In this document: in pieces, positions 35,131 to 43,600 of the stretch
How the letters are laid out: every line of letters begins with the position of its first letter
Position numbering within the stretch: position 1 is the stretch's first letter
Assembly (NCBI GenBank): GCA_963703125.1
Contig: OY969790.1
Location: 3,038,001-3,102,000, forward strand
Origin: MFD04716-140 sp963703125
Lineage (GTDB): Bacteria > Bacteroidota > Bacteroidia > Flavobacteriales > Flavobacteriaceae
Length of the DNA: 64,000 nt
Reading direction: 5' to 3'
Made by a program: the position numbers and the translations under genes
Notes under the pieces: generated by a model
What the model was told of the DNA's origin: nothing
Seen by the model: the letters and a program-made list of their open reading frames with translations, nothing else
The model's database searches: none

Positions 35131-35779
35131 CGTAAGTTCCAACTATATTGATTTTTATCACCCGTTGAAAACTATACAGGATTGACGCTTCTTTATATAT
35201 AATCTTGATACTGATATTCGTATTCGTTGCGAAGGCTACATTTTTAGGGAAAGCTAGATTAGAGCTGTCCTAAAAAGGGTAAGGCTTTAGTATCTTCTAG
35301 TTATTTCTTAAAAATATTCATTAGTAATCCCATTCTAATTGCTTGATTATTTAATAAAATTTAACAGATAACCTTAAGGAATATTTATTTTGTTTCAACA
35401 GAGTTCTATCTGAGCAAAGTGGGGTATAAATCCAAAGAGGAACTTGAATTGGAAATGTACAATCAAAAAACAGCAGCATGACTCTTATCTAATTGCCCAC
35501 TTTTTTGTTGCAAGCCCAGTTTATTTTAAATCCTTTTTTAGTACTCATGGTACGAATTAAGTAAATATTTCAAACTAAATACAAGTATTTGCACCTTTAT
35601 TGAAATAGTGGTAATTATTGGAATTTCAATTTCATAATCCGTTCAGCACATTCCCCTCCATTTCACAAAAAGTTACATTCCAGGCAAAGACCTTCCTTGA
35701 GAAATCTTGGACACCCGTCAGAATTCAATATGAATACTAAAATCCCTTATTTGAATACTTTTAACTTTTAAGCCTTCAA

Positions 35780-35787
35780 TAAGTTTG
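35780..35787 (+). promoter_or_regulatory. -7 promoter box before the SDR gene
   Basis: TAAGTTTG matches the Bacteroidota -7 consensus TAnnTTTG, 21 bp before the ATG at 35809. No well-placed TTG -33 box was found. Confidence 0.4.
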
Positions 35788-35808
35788 TATGTATAAAAAA
35801 CAATATAT

Positions 35809-36642
35809 ATGAACACACAAAAAGTTTGGTTTATTACAGGAGCGTCCAAAGGGATGGGCCTTGAAATCACAAAAGCGGTTTTAAACAACGGAGGTAAAGT
35901 AATTGCAACTTCCAGAAATACGGAAACGCTTTTAGAAAAAATCGCGGATTACAAGGGCAATCTACTTCCCGTAAAGTTGGACATCACCAAAGAACATGAC
36001 GTTGAAGAAGCTATTTCCAAGGGTATAGAAAAATTTGGTCAAATAGATGTCGTGGTCAATAATGCAGGATATAACCTGTTGGGAAATATTGAGGAACTAA
36101 GTGATACCGAGTTTAGGGAAACTATGAGCGTAAATGTCTTTGCACTGGCCAATATCATCAGGAAAGTCTTGCCGCATTTACGCAGGCAAAAATCAGGGCA
36201 TATCATTAACACTTCGTCAATGATGGGCTATATGGGGTATGCGGGTAATGGAAGTTATAATGCATCCAAATTTGCTGTTATAGGACTATCGGAAGCTCTT
36301 GCCCAAGAAGTTGCTCCTTTTGGGATTAAAGTGACGATTCTTGCACCGGGAACATTTCGTACAAATTTTATGAGCGAGGACAGCCTCAATGTGGCGAAAA
36401 ATAAAATTGACGCATATAATTTAGATGAACAGGTTGAGCAGTTTACGGGCTTTGATGGCAAACAATTGGGTGATCCGAAAAAATTAGCGGAAGTATTACT
36501 TAAAATTACCGAAATGTCAAATCCACCCTTACATCTTCCTTTAGGTTCCGACAGTTACAACGCTATTTTACAGGTACGCAAAAATGAGGAAGAAGAAATG
36601 GAAAAATGGAAAGAACTATCTTTATCTACTGATTTTAAATAA
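35809..36642 (+). CDS. Short-chain dehydrogenase/reductase
   Basis: This is a 277-residue classical SDR. It has the cofactor motif T10-G-A-S-K-G-M-G17, NNAG at 84-87, the catalytic Ser region INTSSMMGYMG, and Y150-N-A-S-K154. R37 after the second beta strand (ATSRNTE) suggests NADPH preference. Substrate unknown. The AraC gene follows at once on the same strand (8 bp between this stop and the preferred TTG start), so the two are probably co-transcribed, with the regulator acting on its own operon (inference). Confidence 0.92.
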   Translation: MNTQKVWFITGASKGMGLEITKAVLNNGGKVIATSRNTETLLEKIADYKGNLLPVKLDITKEHDVEEAISKGIEKFGQIDVVVNNAGYNLLGNIEELSDTEFRETMSVNVFALANIIRKVLPHLRRQKSGHIINTSSMMGYMGYAGNGSYNASKFAVIGLSEALAQEVAPFGIKVTILAPGTFRTNFMSEDSLNVAKNKIDAYNLDEQVEQFTGFDGKQLGDPKKLAEVLLKITEMSNPPLHLPLGSDSYNAILQVRKNEEEEMEKWKELSLSTDFK

Positions 36643-36649
36643 TTATAAA

Positions 36650-37561
36650 TTGAAAAAAGCTGCTCCATATAGAATCGGGTCTATTTCTGAACTCCACCGT
36701 TTATTCGGTTTGCCAAAGCCAGACCATCCACTGGTAAGTGTTATCAATTTTGAACTTTTGAAATTTGGAGATAGCGAAATCTGGAAAAATTTTTATTATG
36801 ATTTTTATTGCGTTGCCTGTAAAAAAGGATCTTCGGGTAAGTTCAAATACGGGCAACGTGATTATGATTTTGAAGAGGGGATTATGAGTTTTACCAAACC
36901 TGGACAAATTTTTTCCGTTACAGATGTTACAGATGATCCTGTATCGGGATACATGCTAATATTTAAACCTGATCTTATTCGTCATTATGGATTAGGAAAG
37001 GTCATTGGGAACTATGGCTTTTTTTCATATTCCACAGCTGAAGCCCTACATCTTTCGGAAAAAGAGGACGAGATAATTATGTCCCTTCTTCGGCAAATGC
37101 AGGACGAACTAAAAAACAATATAGATGGTTATAGCCAAGGTCTTGTTGTTTCACATATTGAACTACTTCTCAACTATGCGGATCGTTTTCATAATAGGCA
37201 ATTTCTTACTCGAAGCGCGGTAAATAACGATCTGCTCACCGAAATTGAAAGCCTGCTGACCGACTACCTAAATAGCGAATCGGCACTTTCAGGCTTACCA
37301 ACAGTTCAATTTTTATCGGAAAAGCTTAATGTGTCTCCTCATTATCTGAGTGATATGTTACGAGGCCTTACTGGTCAAAATGCCCAGACCTATATTCAGA
37401 AATTTGTAATCGATAAAGCCAAAGACCTTCTTTCAACGACCAATTTAAGCGTAAAGGAAATAGCTTATGATTTAGGTTTCGAGCATCCACAATCCTTTAG
37501 TACGATGTTCAAAAAGAAAACCCAAAAAACCCCATTGCAATTTAGGGCGTCATTCAATTAA
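36650..37561 (+). CDS. AraC-family transcriptional regulator (paralogue of 37690-38604)
   Basis: This protein is about 303 residues from TTG 36650; the longer frame from 36584 overlaps the SDR gene and lacks homology. The start MKKAAPYRIGSISELHRLFG aligns with the N-terminus of its neighbour paralogue, which supports the TTG start. The N-terminal cupin-like sensor is followed by an AraC double HTH (VQFLSEKLNVSPHYLSDML and EIAYDLGFEHPQSFSTMFKK). In Flavobacteriia such regulators lie next to SDR or aldo-keto reductase genes and probably sense their substrates. Confidence 0.9.
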   Translation: MKKAAPYRIGSISELHRLFGLPKPDHPLVSVINFELLKFGDSEIWKNFYYDFYCVACKKGSSGKFKYGQRDYDFEEGIMSFTKPGQIFSVTDVTDDPVSGYMLIFKPDLIRHYGLGKVIGNYGFFSYSTAEALHLSEKEDEIIMSLLRQMQDELKNNIDGYSQGLVVSHIELLLNYADRFHNRQFLTRSAVNNDLLTEIESLLTDYLNSESALSGLPTVQFLSEKLNVSPHYLSDMLRGLTGQNAQTYIQKFVIDKAKDLLSTTNLSVKEIAYDLGFEHPQSFSTMFKKKTQKTPLQFRASFN

Positions 37562-37689
37562 ACAATTGCCCTTTTCCTCTCATTTAGCTCTAAAATAGCC
37601 CTGCACTCTTTATATAATAAAAGGTTGGAGCAAAATCCTATGCTCAAATACAAAAAAGCGTATGGGATTCGTGGCCTTCTATTTTTGAT

Positions 37690-38604
37690 TCAATTAAAGC
37701 TAGCCCTAAACTCCATCGGACTGACCCCACTTTTACTCTTAAACAATCGGCTAAAACTTTGCGGATATTCAAAACCCAGTTGATATGCTATTTCGTTAAC
37801 TGTCAATTCGGATATTGATAGCATTTCTTTTGCCTTTTCCACAAGTTTATTGTGTATATGGTGCTGCGCGCTCAGACCGGTAAGCGTTCTCAACATATCA
37901 CTTAAATAGCTAGGGGAAATATTTAATTTTTCAGAGAGCAATTGCACGGTTGGAATTCCTTCCTTCAATGTTGTGGAGTCATTAAAATAGTTGTCCAGAA
38001 TTTCCTCAATTTTTAGCAGTAAATCGTTGTTGACTACCTTACGAGTTATGAATTGTCGTTTGTAAAAACGGTTACAATAATTTAATAATAGTTCAAGTTG
38101 CGCTATCATGACATCCTGACTAAAATCATCTATCCTACTTCTTAATTCGTCGTCGATGATTTCAAAAATGGATAAGATTGTTTTTCTTTCATTATCTGAT
38201 AAATGCAGTGCCTCATTAGTGGCATAGGAAAAGAAACCATATTCCTTGATTTTTTTTGCCAATGGATAGGTCAAAAGGAAATCGGGGTGAACCAGTAATA
38301 AACGACCACTTGCATGATTGCCACTGGGACTTTCAAATACTTGGTTTGGCGAGGTAAGCACTAAGCCACCTTCTCCAAAATCATAATAATTTTGTCCGTA
38401 TTTTGCTTGCCCACACATCCCCGTTTTATAGGAAATCTTATAGAAGTTCATTACCATAGATTTCGGAAAATCATAGGGTAGAGTTTCTAAATCCGTTATA
38501 TCTACAAAACTAATCAGCGGGTGCATAGGTTTTGGTAATCCAAACACCCGATGAAATTCCGTTAATGATTCAAATTTATAAAGTGTATTCTCTTCCTTTT
38601 TCAT
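37690..38604 (-). CDS. AraC-family transcriptional regulator (paralogue of 36650-37561)
   Basis: This protein is 304 residues from ATG 38604 (a TTG at 38625 would add seven residues). Sequence and length closely match the convergent neighbour: FGLPKPMHPLISFVDI, NDLLLKIEEILDNYFND, LLSEKLNISPSYLSDMLRTL and EIAYQLGFEYPQSFSRLF. The two are a duplicated pair facing each other 128 bp apart. It lies ~34 bp downstream of the SDR at 38638 on the same strand, so this half of the cluster mirrors the SDR+AraC unit to its left. Confidence 0.92.
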   Translation of the reverse strand: MKKEENTLYKFESLTEFHRVFGLPKPMHPLISFVDITDLETLPYDFPKSMVMNFYKISYKTGMCGQAKYGQNYYDFGEGGLVLTSPNQVFESPSGNHASGRLLLVHPDFLLTYPLAKKIKEYGFFSYATNEALHLSDNERKTILSIFEIIDDELRSRIDDFSQDVMIAQLELLLNYCNRFYKRQFITRKVVNNDLLLKIEEILDNYFNDSTTLKEGIPTVQLLSEKLNISPSYLSDMLRTLTGLSAQHHIHNKLVEKAKEMLSISELTVNEIAYQLGFEYPQSFSRLFKSKSGVSPMEFRASFN

Positions 38605-38637
38605 TCTCAAATTTACAAAATCCAAAAGCAGTAATTT

Positions 38638-39375
38638 TTACCAAGGGCATTCGCCAGTTTCCGGATTGTGTTCTTCGCTGATAAACTTTCCTGTTGGTCC
38701 ATCCGCGCCAATCATTGCATATTTGGCAATTCGGGTACCTGCTTCTTGAACGGTTCCCGTTCCACGATGGCCATTAAAGTCTGTTGCCACAAATCCCGGG
38801 CATACTGCATTTACTTTAAATGGCGTATCCCTTAATTCATAGGCCAAATTGATAGTGTACATATTGAGAGCGGCTTTTGATGCTGGATAAACAGCGGCTT
38901 TGTGTGAATAATATTTCCAAAGAGGATCGCAATGTAAAGTTAGCGAACAGCCACTCGATGATACATTTACTATTCGTGGTTGCGGCGATTTTCGCAACAT
39001 ATCAATGAATGTCTGTGTAACCCTTGCCACACCATATACATTGGTTTCAAATACCTGTCTGAACTGGTCAATGCTTGCCTCTAAAGCAGCTTGGGGCCAA
39101 CCGCCATTGATACCTGCATTGTTGATGAGCACATCCAGAACTTCCGTTTTTTTACCGATTTCGATTCTTGCCGATTTTACTGAATCGTCATTGGTAACAT
39201 CCAATTGGACGACTTCGACATTCGTTAGTCCTTCGGCGTTAAGATTTTCGACAGCTGCTGTTCCGTTTTCCAGATTGCGGCTGCCCAAGAAAACGTAAAA
39301 ACCTTTTTGCAATAGTTGTCGTGTGGTTTCATAGCCAATACTTTTGTTGGCTCCTGTTATTAATACTTTCTTCAT
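38638..39375 (-). CDS. Short-chain dehydrogenase/reductase (carbonyl reductase-like)
   Basis: This 245-residue SDR has cofactor motif TGANKSIG near the N-terminus (SDR of the carbonyl-reductase type), NNAGINGGW, the catalytic VNVSSSG and a YPASK motif. The extra segment between NVSSSG and YPASK (LTLHCDPLWKYYSHKAAV) fits carbonyl-reductase-like SDRs. R33 (LGSRNLE) suggests NADPH. It lies 11 bp after the NmrA-like gene on the same strand, so they are co-transcribed. Substrate unknown. Confidence 0.92.
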   Translation of the reverse strand: MKKVLITGANKSIGYETTRQLLQKGFYVFLGSRNLENGTAAVENLNAEGLTNVEVVQLDVTNDDSVKSARIEIGKKTEVLDVLINNAGINGGWPQAALEASIDQFRQVFETNVYGVARVTQTFIDMLRKSPQPRIVNVSSSGCSLTLHCDPLWKYYSHKAAVYPASKAALNMYTINLAYELRDTPFKVNAVCPGFVATDFNGHRGTGTVQEAGTRIAKYAMIGADGPTGKFISEEHNPETGECPW

Positions 39376-39386
39376 TTTTCGTTCTT

Positions 39387-40289
39387 TTATTTGTTGTATG
39401 CCAATGCAAATTCTTTGGCAAAATCAGTGAATTTCACCTTACCATACCTAGGCTTATTTTCATAAAAATCTTCGTATAGCTTTCCGTTGCGCTGACTGGC
39501 TTGCATTTCTACCATACCTTCTGCAATTTTCGGATTTACGCCCATGCCCAACATGCCTTCGAGCATCTGTTCGTCGGTAATCATCATCCATTGTAAGTCT
39601 GGTTTTCCGATAGCCTCACCTATAATTTTCGCAATTTCATTTGGCGAAACATCATCACTGGCTATATAGCGTACTTTTCTTCCTTCAAAAGGAGATTCGA
39701 TTTCTTCCACAATGGCAGCAGCTATATCCAATGGAGAAACCAATGGTTCCTTTACATCGCCACCATGATTGGAAATGAAGGCACCTTTATCTTTGATTGT
39801 TTGGACAGACCTGTATAGATTGGTATAAAAACCTACAGGTCGCATAAACTTGATAGCAACATCATCAGGCAGTTGTTTCAAAATATTTTCTACATCGTGA
39901 TGGGCAGTAAGCGTGCCATACCCTGTTTTGCTGTGAGCACCAACACTACTTAAATGAACTAGATTTTTAACACCTGAAGCTAAAACAGCTTGTTTGTAAT
40001 TGTTGCCAATACGATGAAATCCTGCAACAAAATCCACATCTTTATCGAAGATGCTACCAATGCCTTCCCAAGCTTCCATGAGGTAAACCAAATCTGCTCC
40101 CTTGAAAGTTTTTATAAGAAATTCAGCATCTTGGATAGAACCAATGGCGGCTTTAGCCCCGATGTCTTCGATGGCTTGTTGTCTTTCGTCCTTGCTGCTG
40201 ATTACGGTAACGTTATGACCTTTTTGCACCAATTCTGTAGCGAGTGGCTTACTGATGTTCCCGAGAGAACCTGTTATTACTATATTCAT
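39387..40289 (-). CDS. NmrA-family NAD(P)-binding protein
   Basis: This 300-residue atypical SDR has N-terminal cofactor motif TGSLGNIS (TGxxGxxG-like, with the last Gly changed to Ser), VTVISSKDERQ and VHLSSVGAHS. It lacks the YxxxK catalytic pair in the usual place, as in the NmrA/HSCARG family, whose members sense the NADP(H) state or reduce quinones. It is the first gene of the minus-strand trio NmrA-SDR-AraC. The exact activity is unknown. Confidence 0.88.
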   Translation of the reverse strand: MNIVITGSLGNISKPLATELVQKGHNVTVISSKDERQQAIEDIGAKAAIGSIQDAEFLIKTFKGADLVYLMEAWEGIGSIFDKDVDFVAGFHRIGNNYKQAVLASGVKNLVHLSSVGAHSKTGYGTLTAHHDVENILKQLPDDVAIKFMRPVGFYTNLYRSVQTIKDKGAFISNHGGDVKEPLVSPLDIAAAIVEEIESPFEGRKVRYIASDDVSPNEIAKIIGEAIGKPDLQWMMITDEQMLEGMLGMGVNPKIAEGMVEMQASQRNGKLYEDFYENKPRYGKVKFTDFAKEFALAYNK

Positions 40290-40382
40290 CCTTGTGCTTT
40301 ATTTTATGATGCAAATATCATTCAGCGGATACAAGAGGATATAACCTAAATGAGGGATTTTATAACAGGATTGGGGATAATG

Positions 40383-40413
40383 AAAAAAGCCATGAAATAC
40401 TCATGGCTTTTTT
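40383..40413 (-). terminator. Symmetric terminator after the azoreductase gene
   Basis: AAAAAAGCCATGA and TCATGGCTTTTTT form a perfect stem around a 5-nt loop, with T runs on both strands. It lies 24 bp beyond the azoreductase stop. It can act in both directions. Confidence 0.85.
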
Positions 40414-40436
40414 CAGCAATTGACGAGAATAGTATA

Positions 40437-41048
40437 TTAATTAATTACAATACTATGAACTCCTTTCTCTAATGCCGTATCCTGTATATCGGGAATGTGG
40501 AGTCCTTCAGCCCTGACTACGTTAAGGTCGGTCATGCCCAAAAAGCCTAGGAATGATTTTAGGTAAGGTGCTACAAAATCATTCGATTTGCCTTGTTCAT
40601 CCGTATAAATGCCTCCGGAACTCATGGCCACATATACTTTTTTTCCTGTGATGAATCCAATTGGTATGCCAGCTTCATTATAGCCAAAGGTAATTCCACG
40701 ACGTGTTATATGGTCTATCCATGATTTAAGGGAAGAATGGATGGTACGGTTGATAAGTGGTGCACCAATTACCACGATGTCACAATCAAATAATTGTTTC
40801 ACCAATGTATCCGACAATTCAAGCGCTTGCCTTATTTCATCGGTTTGATGCTCTTCTGGGGTAAACATTGCCTGTAAAGTTTCTGGTGTTAGGTGCGGGA
40901 TATTGCTTTCTACCAAATCCAATTGTTCAACGGTACTTTTAGGGTATTTAACTTTTATTTTTTCAACGATTGCATTTCCTAATTTTCTGCTATACGATTT
41001 ATCTCCCATGATACTGGAGTTGATCTGTAATATGCGTTTTGAATCCAT
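40437..41048 (-). CDS. azoR: FMN-dependent NADH-azoreductase/NAD(P)H oxidoreductase
   Basis: This protein is about 203 residues from ATG 41048. It is a flavodoxin-fold enzyme: ILQINSSIMGDKSYSRKL (FMN-binding loop), GAPLINRTIHSSLKSWIDHI and the YVAMSSGGIYT segment of the AzoR family. It reduces quinones and azo compounds with NADH as a cytoplasmic dimer. It is divergent from an HxlR regulator across a 113-bp region with repeated TTACC motifs. The classic QorR/YodB arrangement suggests that the regulator represses it and responds to electrophiles (inference). Confidence 0.92.
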   Translation of the reverse strand: MDSKRILQINSSIMGDKSYSRKLGNAIVEKIKVKYPKSTVEQLDLVESNIPHLTPETLQAMFTPEEHQTDEIRQALELSDTLVKQLFDCDIVVIGAPLINRTIHSSLKSWIDHITRRGITFGYNEAGIPIGFITGKKVYVAMSSGGIYTDEQGKSNDFVAPYLKSFLGFLGMTDLNVVRAEGLHIPDIQDTALEKGVHSIVIN

Positions 41049-41111
41049 TTTGTATTTTTTTAAACTTTGAAAACACAAAACTAGCCGGAATAACTATGCA
41101 AAAGATAGTAG

Positions 41112-41158
41112 TTACCCAAAGGAAAGCGCTTACCTTTAGGAAAGTTTTTATCTTTACC
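41112..41158. promoter_or_regulatory. Repeated TTACC operator between azoreductase and HxlR genes
   Basis: Two direct repeats, TTACCCAAAGGAAAG (41112) and TTACCTTTAGGAAAG (41130), lie 18 bp apart, and a third TTACC is at 41154, just before the HxlR start. HxlR/DUF24 proteins bind such sites. This is the likely operator for both divergent genes. Confidence 0.5.
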
Positions 41159-41161
41159 CAT

Positions 41162-41530
41162 ATGAAAATTCATGAAGAAAAAACACTTCCTACTAAAGAA
41201 GAATGTTCAGGGTCACTTAAAAATGTATTCGATGCAATGTTTGTTTTGAATGGCAAATGGAAATTGCCATTGGTGCTTTGTTTAATGCATTCCCCAAAGC
41301 GGTTTAATGAACTTCAAAAGGAAGTCAAAGGTATATCCCCCAAGGTATTGGCCAACGAACTGAAGGATTTGGAATTGAATTTTCTTATTAAACGGAACGT
41401 ATATCCAACCACCCCGGTAAGTATTATTTATGTAGCTACCGAGTATAGTCATTCCCTTAAAAATGTCTTGGAGGAATTAAGTTCTTGGGGCAAAAATCAC
41501 AGGAATAAAGTAAAAGGGAAAACTATTTAG
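41162..41530 (+). CDS. HxlR-family transcriptional regulator
   Basis: This protein is about 122 residues from ATG 41162; longer in-frame starts upstream fall in the operator. Family motifs: FVLNGKWKLPLVLCL, KRFNELQKEVKGISPKVLAN and LIKRNVYPTTPVSI. It has one Cys near the N-terminus (EECSGSL, at about 15) in the position of the redox-active Cys of HypR/YodB-type regulators, which supports electrophile sensing. It is divergent from the azoreductase gene. Confidence 0.92.
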   Translation: MKIHEEKTLPTKEECSGSLKNVFDAMFVLNGKWKLPLVLCLMHSPKRFNELQKEVKGISPKVLANELKDLELNFLIKRNVYPTTPVSIIYVATEYSHSLKNVLEELSSWGKNHRNKVKGKTI

Positions 41531-41565
41531 ATTTTTAAATTTTAAAGGCTTTTCTATAAAATTTA

Positions 41566-41904
41566 TCATTCTGAGTTTGCTTTTTGTTTAAACTCACTTG
41601 CCCATTCTCTCATGTGATCCAAAACTGGTTTTAAAGTAAGTCCGTCATCTGTTATACTATACTCAACGGTAATAGGGACGGTATTGAAGGTTTGCCGGTT
41701 TACAATACCAATAGCTTCAAGGTCCTTTAGTTCCTTGATCAGCATCTTCGGTGAAATGCCGACCACATCGCGTTCCAGCTCTTTAAATCTTTTTTTGCCA
41801 ATGTATAAGCTAGTCAGGATATGAAGTTTCCATTTACCACCTAAAACTTTTAAAATAAAATGTAAATCGGATAAGTCAAACTCACAATTTTCATCATTTT
41901 TCAT
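41566..41904 (-). CDS. HxlR-family transcriptional regulator
   Basis: This 112-residue protein shares the HxlR pattern with its neighbour: LKVLGGKWKLHILTSLYIGK, KRFKELERDVVGISPKMLIK and TVEYSITDDGLTLKPVLDHM. One Cys is near the N-terminus (ENCEFD, residue 7). It is convergent with the first HxlR gene (35 bp between stops) and divergent from the SDR gene at 42036 across a region with GGTAAC repeats, so it likely controls that SDR. Confidence 0.92.
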   Translation of the reverse strand: MKNDENCEFDLSDLHFILKVLGGKWKLHILTSLYIGKKRFKELERDVVGISPKMLIKELKDLEAIGIVNRQTFNTVPITVEYSITDDGLTLKPVLDHMREWASEFKQKANSE

Positions 41905-41940
41905 TTATTATATGCTATTAAAGTATTGATTTATAGTTAA

Positions 41941-41976
41941 GGTAACCTTTAGTATATTAATATACAGAACGGTAAC
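41941..41976. promoter_or_regulatory. GGTAAC pair around the palindrome GTATATTAATATAC
   Basis: GGTAAC occurs at 41941 and 41971 (30 bp apart), flanking the perfect 14-bp palindrome GTATATTAATATAC at 41952-41965. It sits between the divergent HxlR and SDR genes, where an HxlR operator is expected. GGTAA is the complement of the TTACC motif in the neighbouring HxlR/azoreductase region. Confidence 0.5.
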
Positions 41977-42035
41977 TACTTGCAAAAGTATAGTGTTAGG
42001 ATTAATTTTGCAACTGAATCACAAAATAATAAGGG

Positions 42036-42824
42036 ATGAAACAAAATGGAAATACGGTACTTATAACAGGAGGAGGTACCGGAATTGGTCTAGCCATGGC
42101 CGAAATTTTTTTAAATAAAGGAAACGAAGTGATCATCTGTGGAAATGCCAAGGCCACCCTTGATAAAGCTCAAGAAAAAGTTCCCTTGTTACATACCATT
42201 GTTGCGGATGTTTCATCCAAAGAAGGGAGGAACGTCTTGAAAACAGAAATTGCGAATCATTTTCCTAAACTCAATGTTCTGGTGAATAATGCAGGTATTT
42301 ATAGTATTACTGATATTATGGACCCCAAATATATCCCTACTTTGGAATCTCAACTAACAACAAATTTAGTGGCACCAATAGCCTTGATCCAGGATTTAAT
42401 GCCTGTTTTAGAGATAAATGTTGACCCTACCATTGTTAATGTTACCACGGGCTATGTCTTTATACCATCGGCACAATCATCTGCCTATAGTGCAAGTAAA
42501 ACTGCTCTAAGGGCTATAACACAAGGCTTAAGGCTCAACCTTCAAAAAAAATCGATCCGTGTAGTAGAGATAATTCCTCCTGCGGTTGATACGCAAATGA
42601 ACAAAGAAAAAAAAATATCCTTAATGACTTCTGAACGTTTCGCTCAAAAGGCGTTTAAAGGTCTGGTGAACAGTCAAGATGAAATAGTAATAGGAATGTC
42701 AAAGTTAGGTAAACTGTTGTCTCGAATAGCTCCTAAGTTTGGTTTCAAAAAGATGAATACCGATGAAGAAAAACAGCGAATGGAAATGGACTTAGCTGCA
42801 ATTGACTTACAATCAAAAGTGTAA
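42036..42824 (+). CDS. Short-chain dehydrogenase (DltE-like)
   Basis: This 262-residue SDR has cofactor motif TGGGTGIG, the segment VNNAGIY, the catalytic VNVTTGYVF and YSASK. DltE-like SDRs have this short SDR layout with a C-terminal membrane-proximal tail (here KLGKLLSRIAPKFGFKKM, basic and hydrophobic). The Thr-Thr in place of the usual Ser-Ser in the catalytic strand (VTTGY) may still provide the hydroxyl. Divergent from the HxlR gene. Substrate unknown. Confidence 0.9.
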   Translation: MKQNGNTVLITGGGTGIGLAMAEIFLNKGNEVIICGNAKATLDKAQEKVPLLHTIVADVSSKEGRNVLKTEIANHFPKLNVLVNNAGIYSITDIMDPKYIPTLESQLTTNLVAPIALIQDLMPVLEINVDPTIVNVTTGYVFIPSAQSSAYSASKTALRAITQGLRLNLQKKSIRVVEIIPPAVDTQMNKEKKISLMTSERFAQKAFKGLVNSQDEIVIGMSKLGKLLSRIAPKFGFKKMNTDEEKQRMEMDLAAIDLQSKV

Positions 42825-43052
42825 CTAAATCTGATTTTCTAGTATCGCTTTACAAAGTCTTACAACGTCCATTAAGAAATCGTAAAAACGAAAATAAGTA
42901 TAGCGGCTTCATCAATCCGAATAAGAATTATAGAAGATTTAAATTTTAATGGTTCAGCTCTATTGTAAAGCCCTTGTTCTTTAAACTTTTTAATGCTGTT
43001 CCCTTAACTGCCCTACTTTTTATGGGCAGTATTCAATTTTTATAGAATTGTC

Positions 43053-43413
43053 TTTCGTGAAAAAAATTAAATTCAAATCGATTCATACTGTTTTGCCACT
43101 CTTTTATTATATTTAAACTACGAAAGCGTCAAAACGCTGAGGCACATGTCCTTACACGTGTCCTTTTTTAGAAAAAATATTGTAATACATTGATTTTTAA
43201 ATAAATATGGTTCAAGGTTCTAACTCTGCCACCCCGACGAATTGAAATTAAAGCTCTGATAATCAGAGCTTTAATTTTTTTAAAAATCTCCCAAATCTCC
43301 TAAAGACCTTTGCCAGCGAGACCTATTCGGTTTCCTGTTTTACTCCTTAGTTTGCCCAACCCCGTATTTAGTGAATTTTTTGTTCTAGGTTCTCGGGGAA
43401 CTAGGATTTGAAC
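43053..43413 (+). repeat. Island-end direct repeat, copy B (tRNA-Pro-like 3' end with terminator)
   Basis: This matches copy A over ~360 bp in the same order and orientation: ACGAAAGC block, paired GTCCT repeats (ATGTCCTTACACGTGTCC), tRNA-Pro-like 3' end (43216-43238, CTGCCACCCCGAC), terminator, a conserved ~100-bp spacer and the outward-facing second tRNA-like 3' end (43388-43413). The copies differ more on the left of the tRNA end than on the right. They are 8.28 kb apart and bracket the 35.1-43.05 kb redox cluster. Confidence 0.65.
43248..43281 (+). terminator. Terminator hairpin in repeat B
   Basis: TTAAAGCTCTGAT (43248-43260) and ATCAGAGCTTTAA (43262-43274) form the same 13-bp perfect stem as in copy A, followed by T residues. 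The only loop difference is one base (A instead of T). Confidence 0.75.
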
Positions 43414-43600
43414 TATTTTTTTCAATATCTCTTTCAGTTAGTTTGTTTTCAACGATGAGCGATTATTTGGTTATGATATAGTTTCAAAATCTACAAATTT
43501 TATACGTTGTTTTCACCTAATTGATTATTCTCACAATTAAGGTCAATCTGGTAAGTAGTTTGGTACAGATGGTTGTTTGAATAAGTGGACATATTTCGGT

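Larger units (their letters stand above)
34558..35808. other. 1.25-kb gene-free interval holding island-end repeat A and a relic ORF end
   Basis: This interval carries repeat A (34771-35130). At 35401-35481 an open frame ends FYLSKVGYKSKEELELEMYN, then QKTAA and a stop. It has no start codon and looks like the 3' tail of a lost gene, which I cannot identify (a transposase tail is one option). The rest is AT-rich with no convincing gene. A -7-like box, TAAGTTTG, lies at 35780-35787 before the SDR gene. Confidence 0.6.
42825..43576. other. Gene-free interval holding island-end repeat B
   Basis: Besides repeat B (43053-43413), this 750-bp interval has no convincing gene. The flanks on either side of the repeat do not match those of copy A, so the homology ends at the repeat boundaries. 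Confidence 0.7.

Noticed and set aside
35401..35481. Insertion sequence remnant
   Set aside because: The 26-residue tail lacks a diagnostic transposase motif and no terminal inverted repeats were seen, so I keep it only as an unidentified relic.
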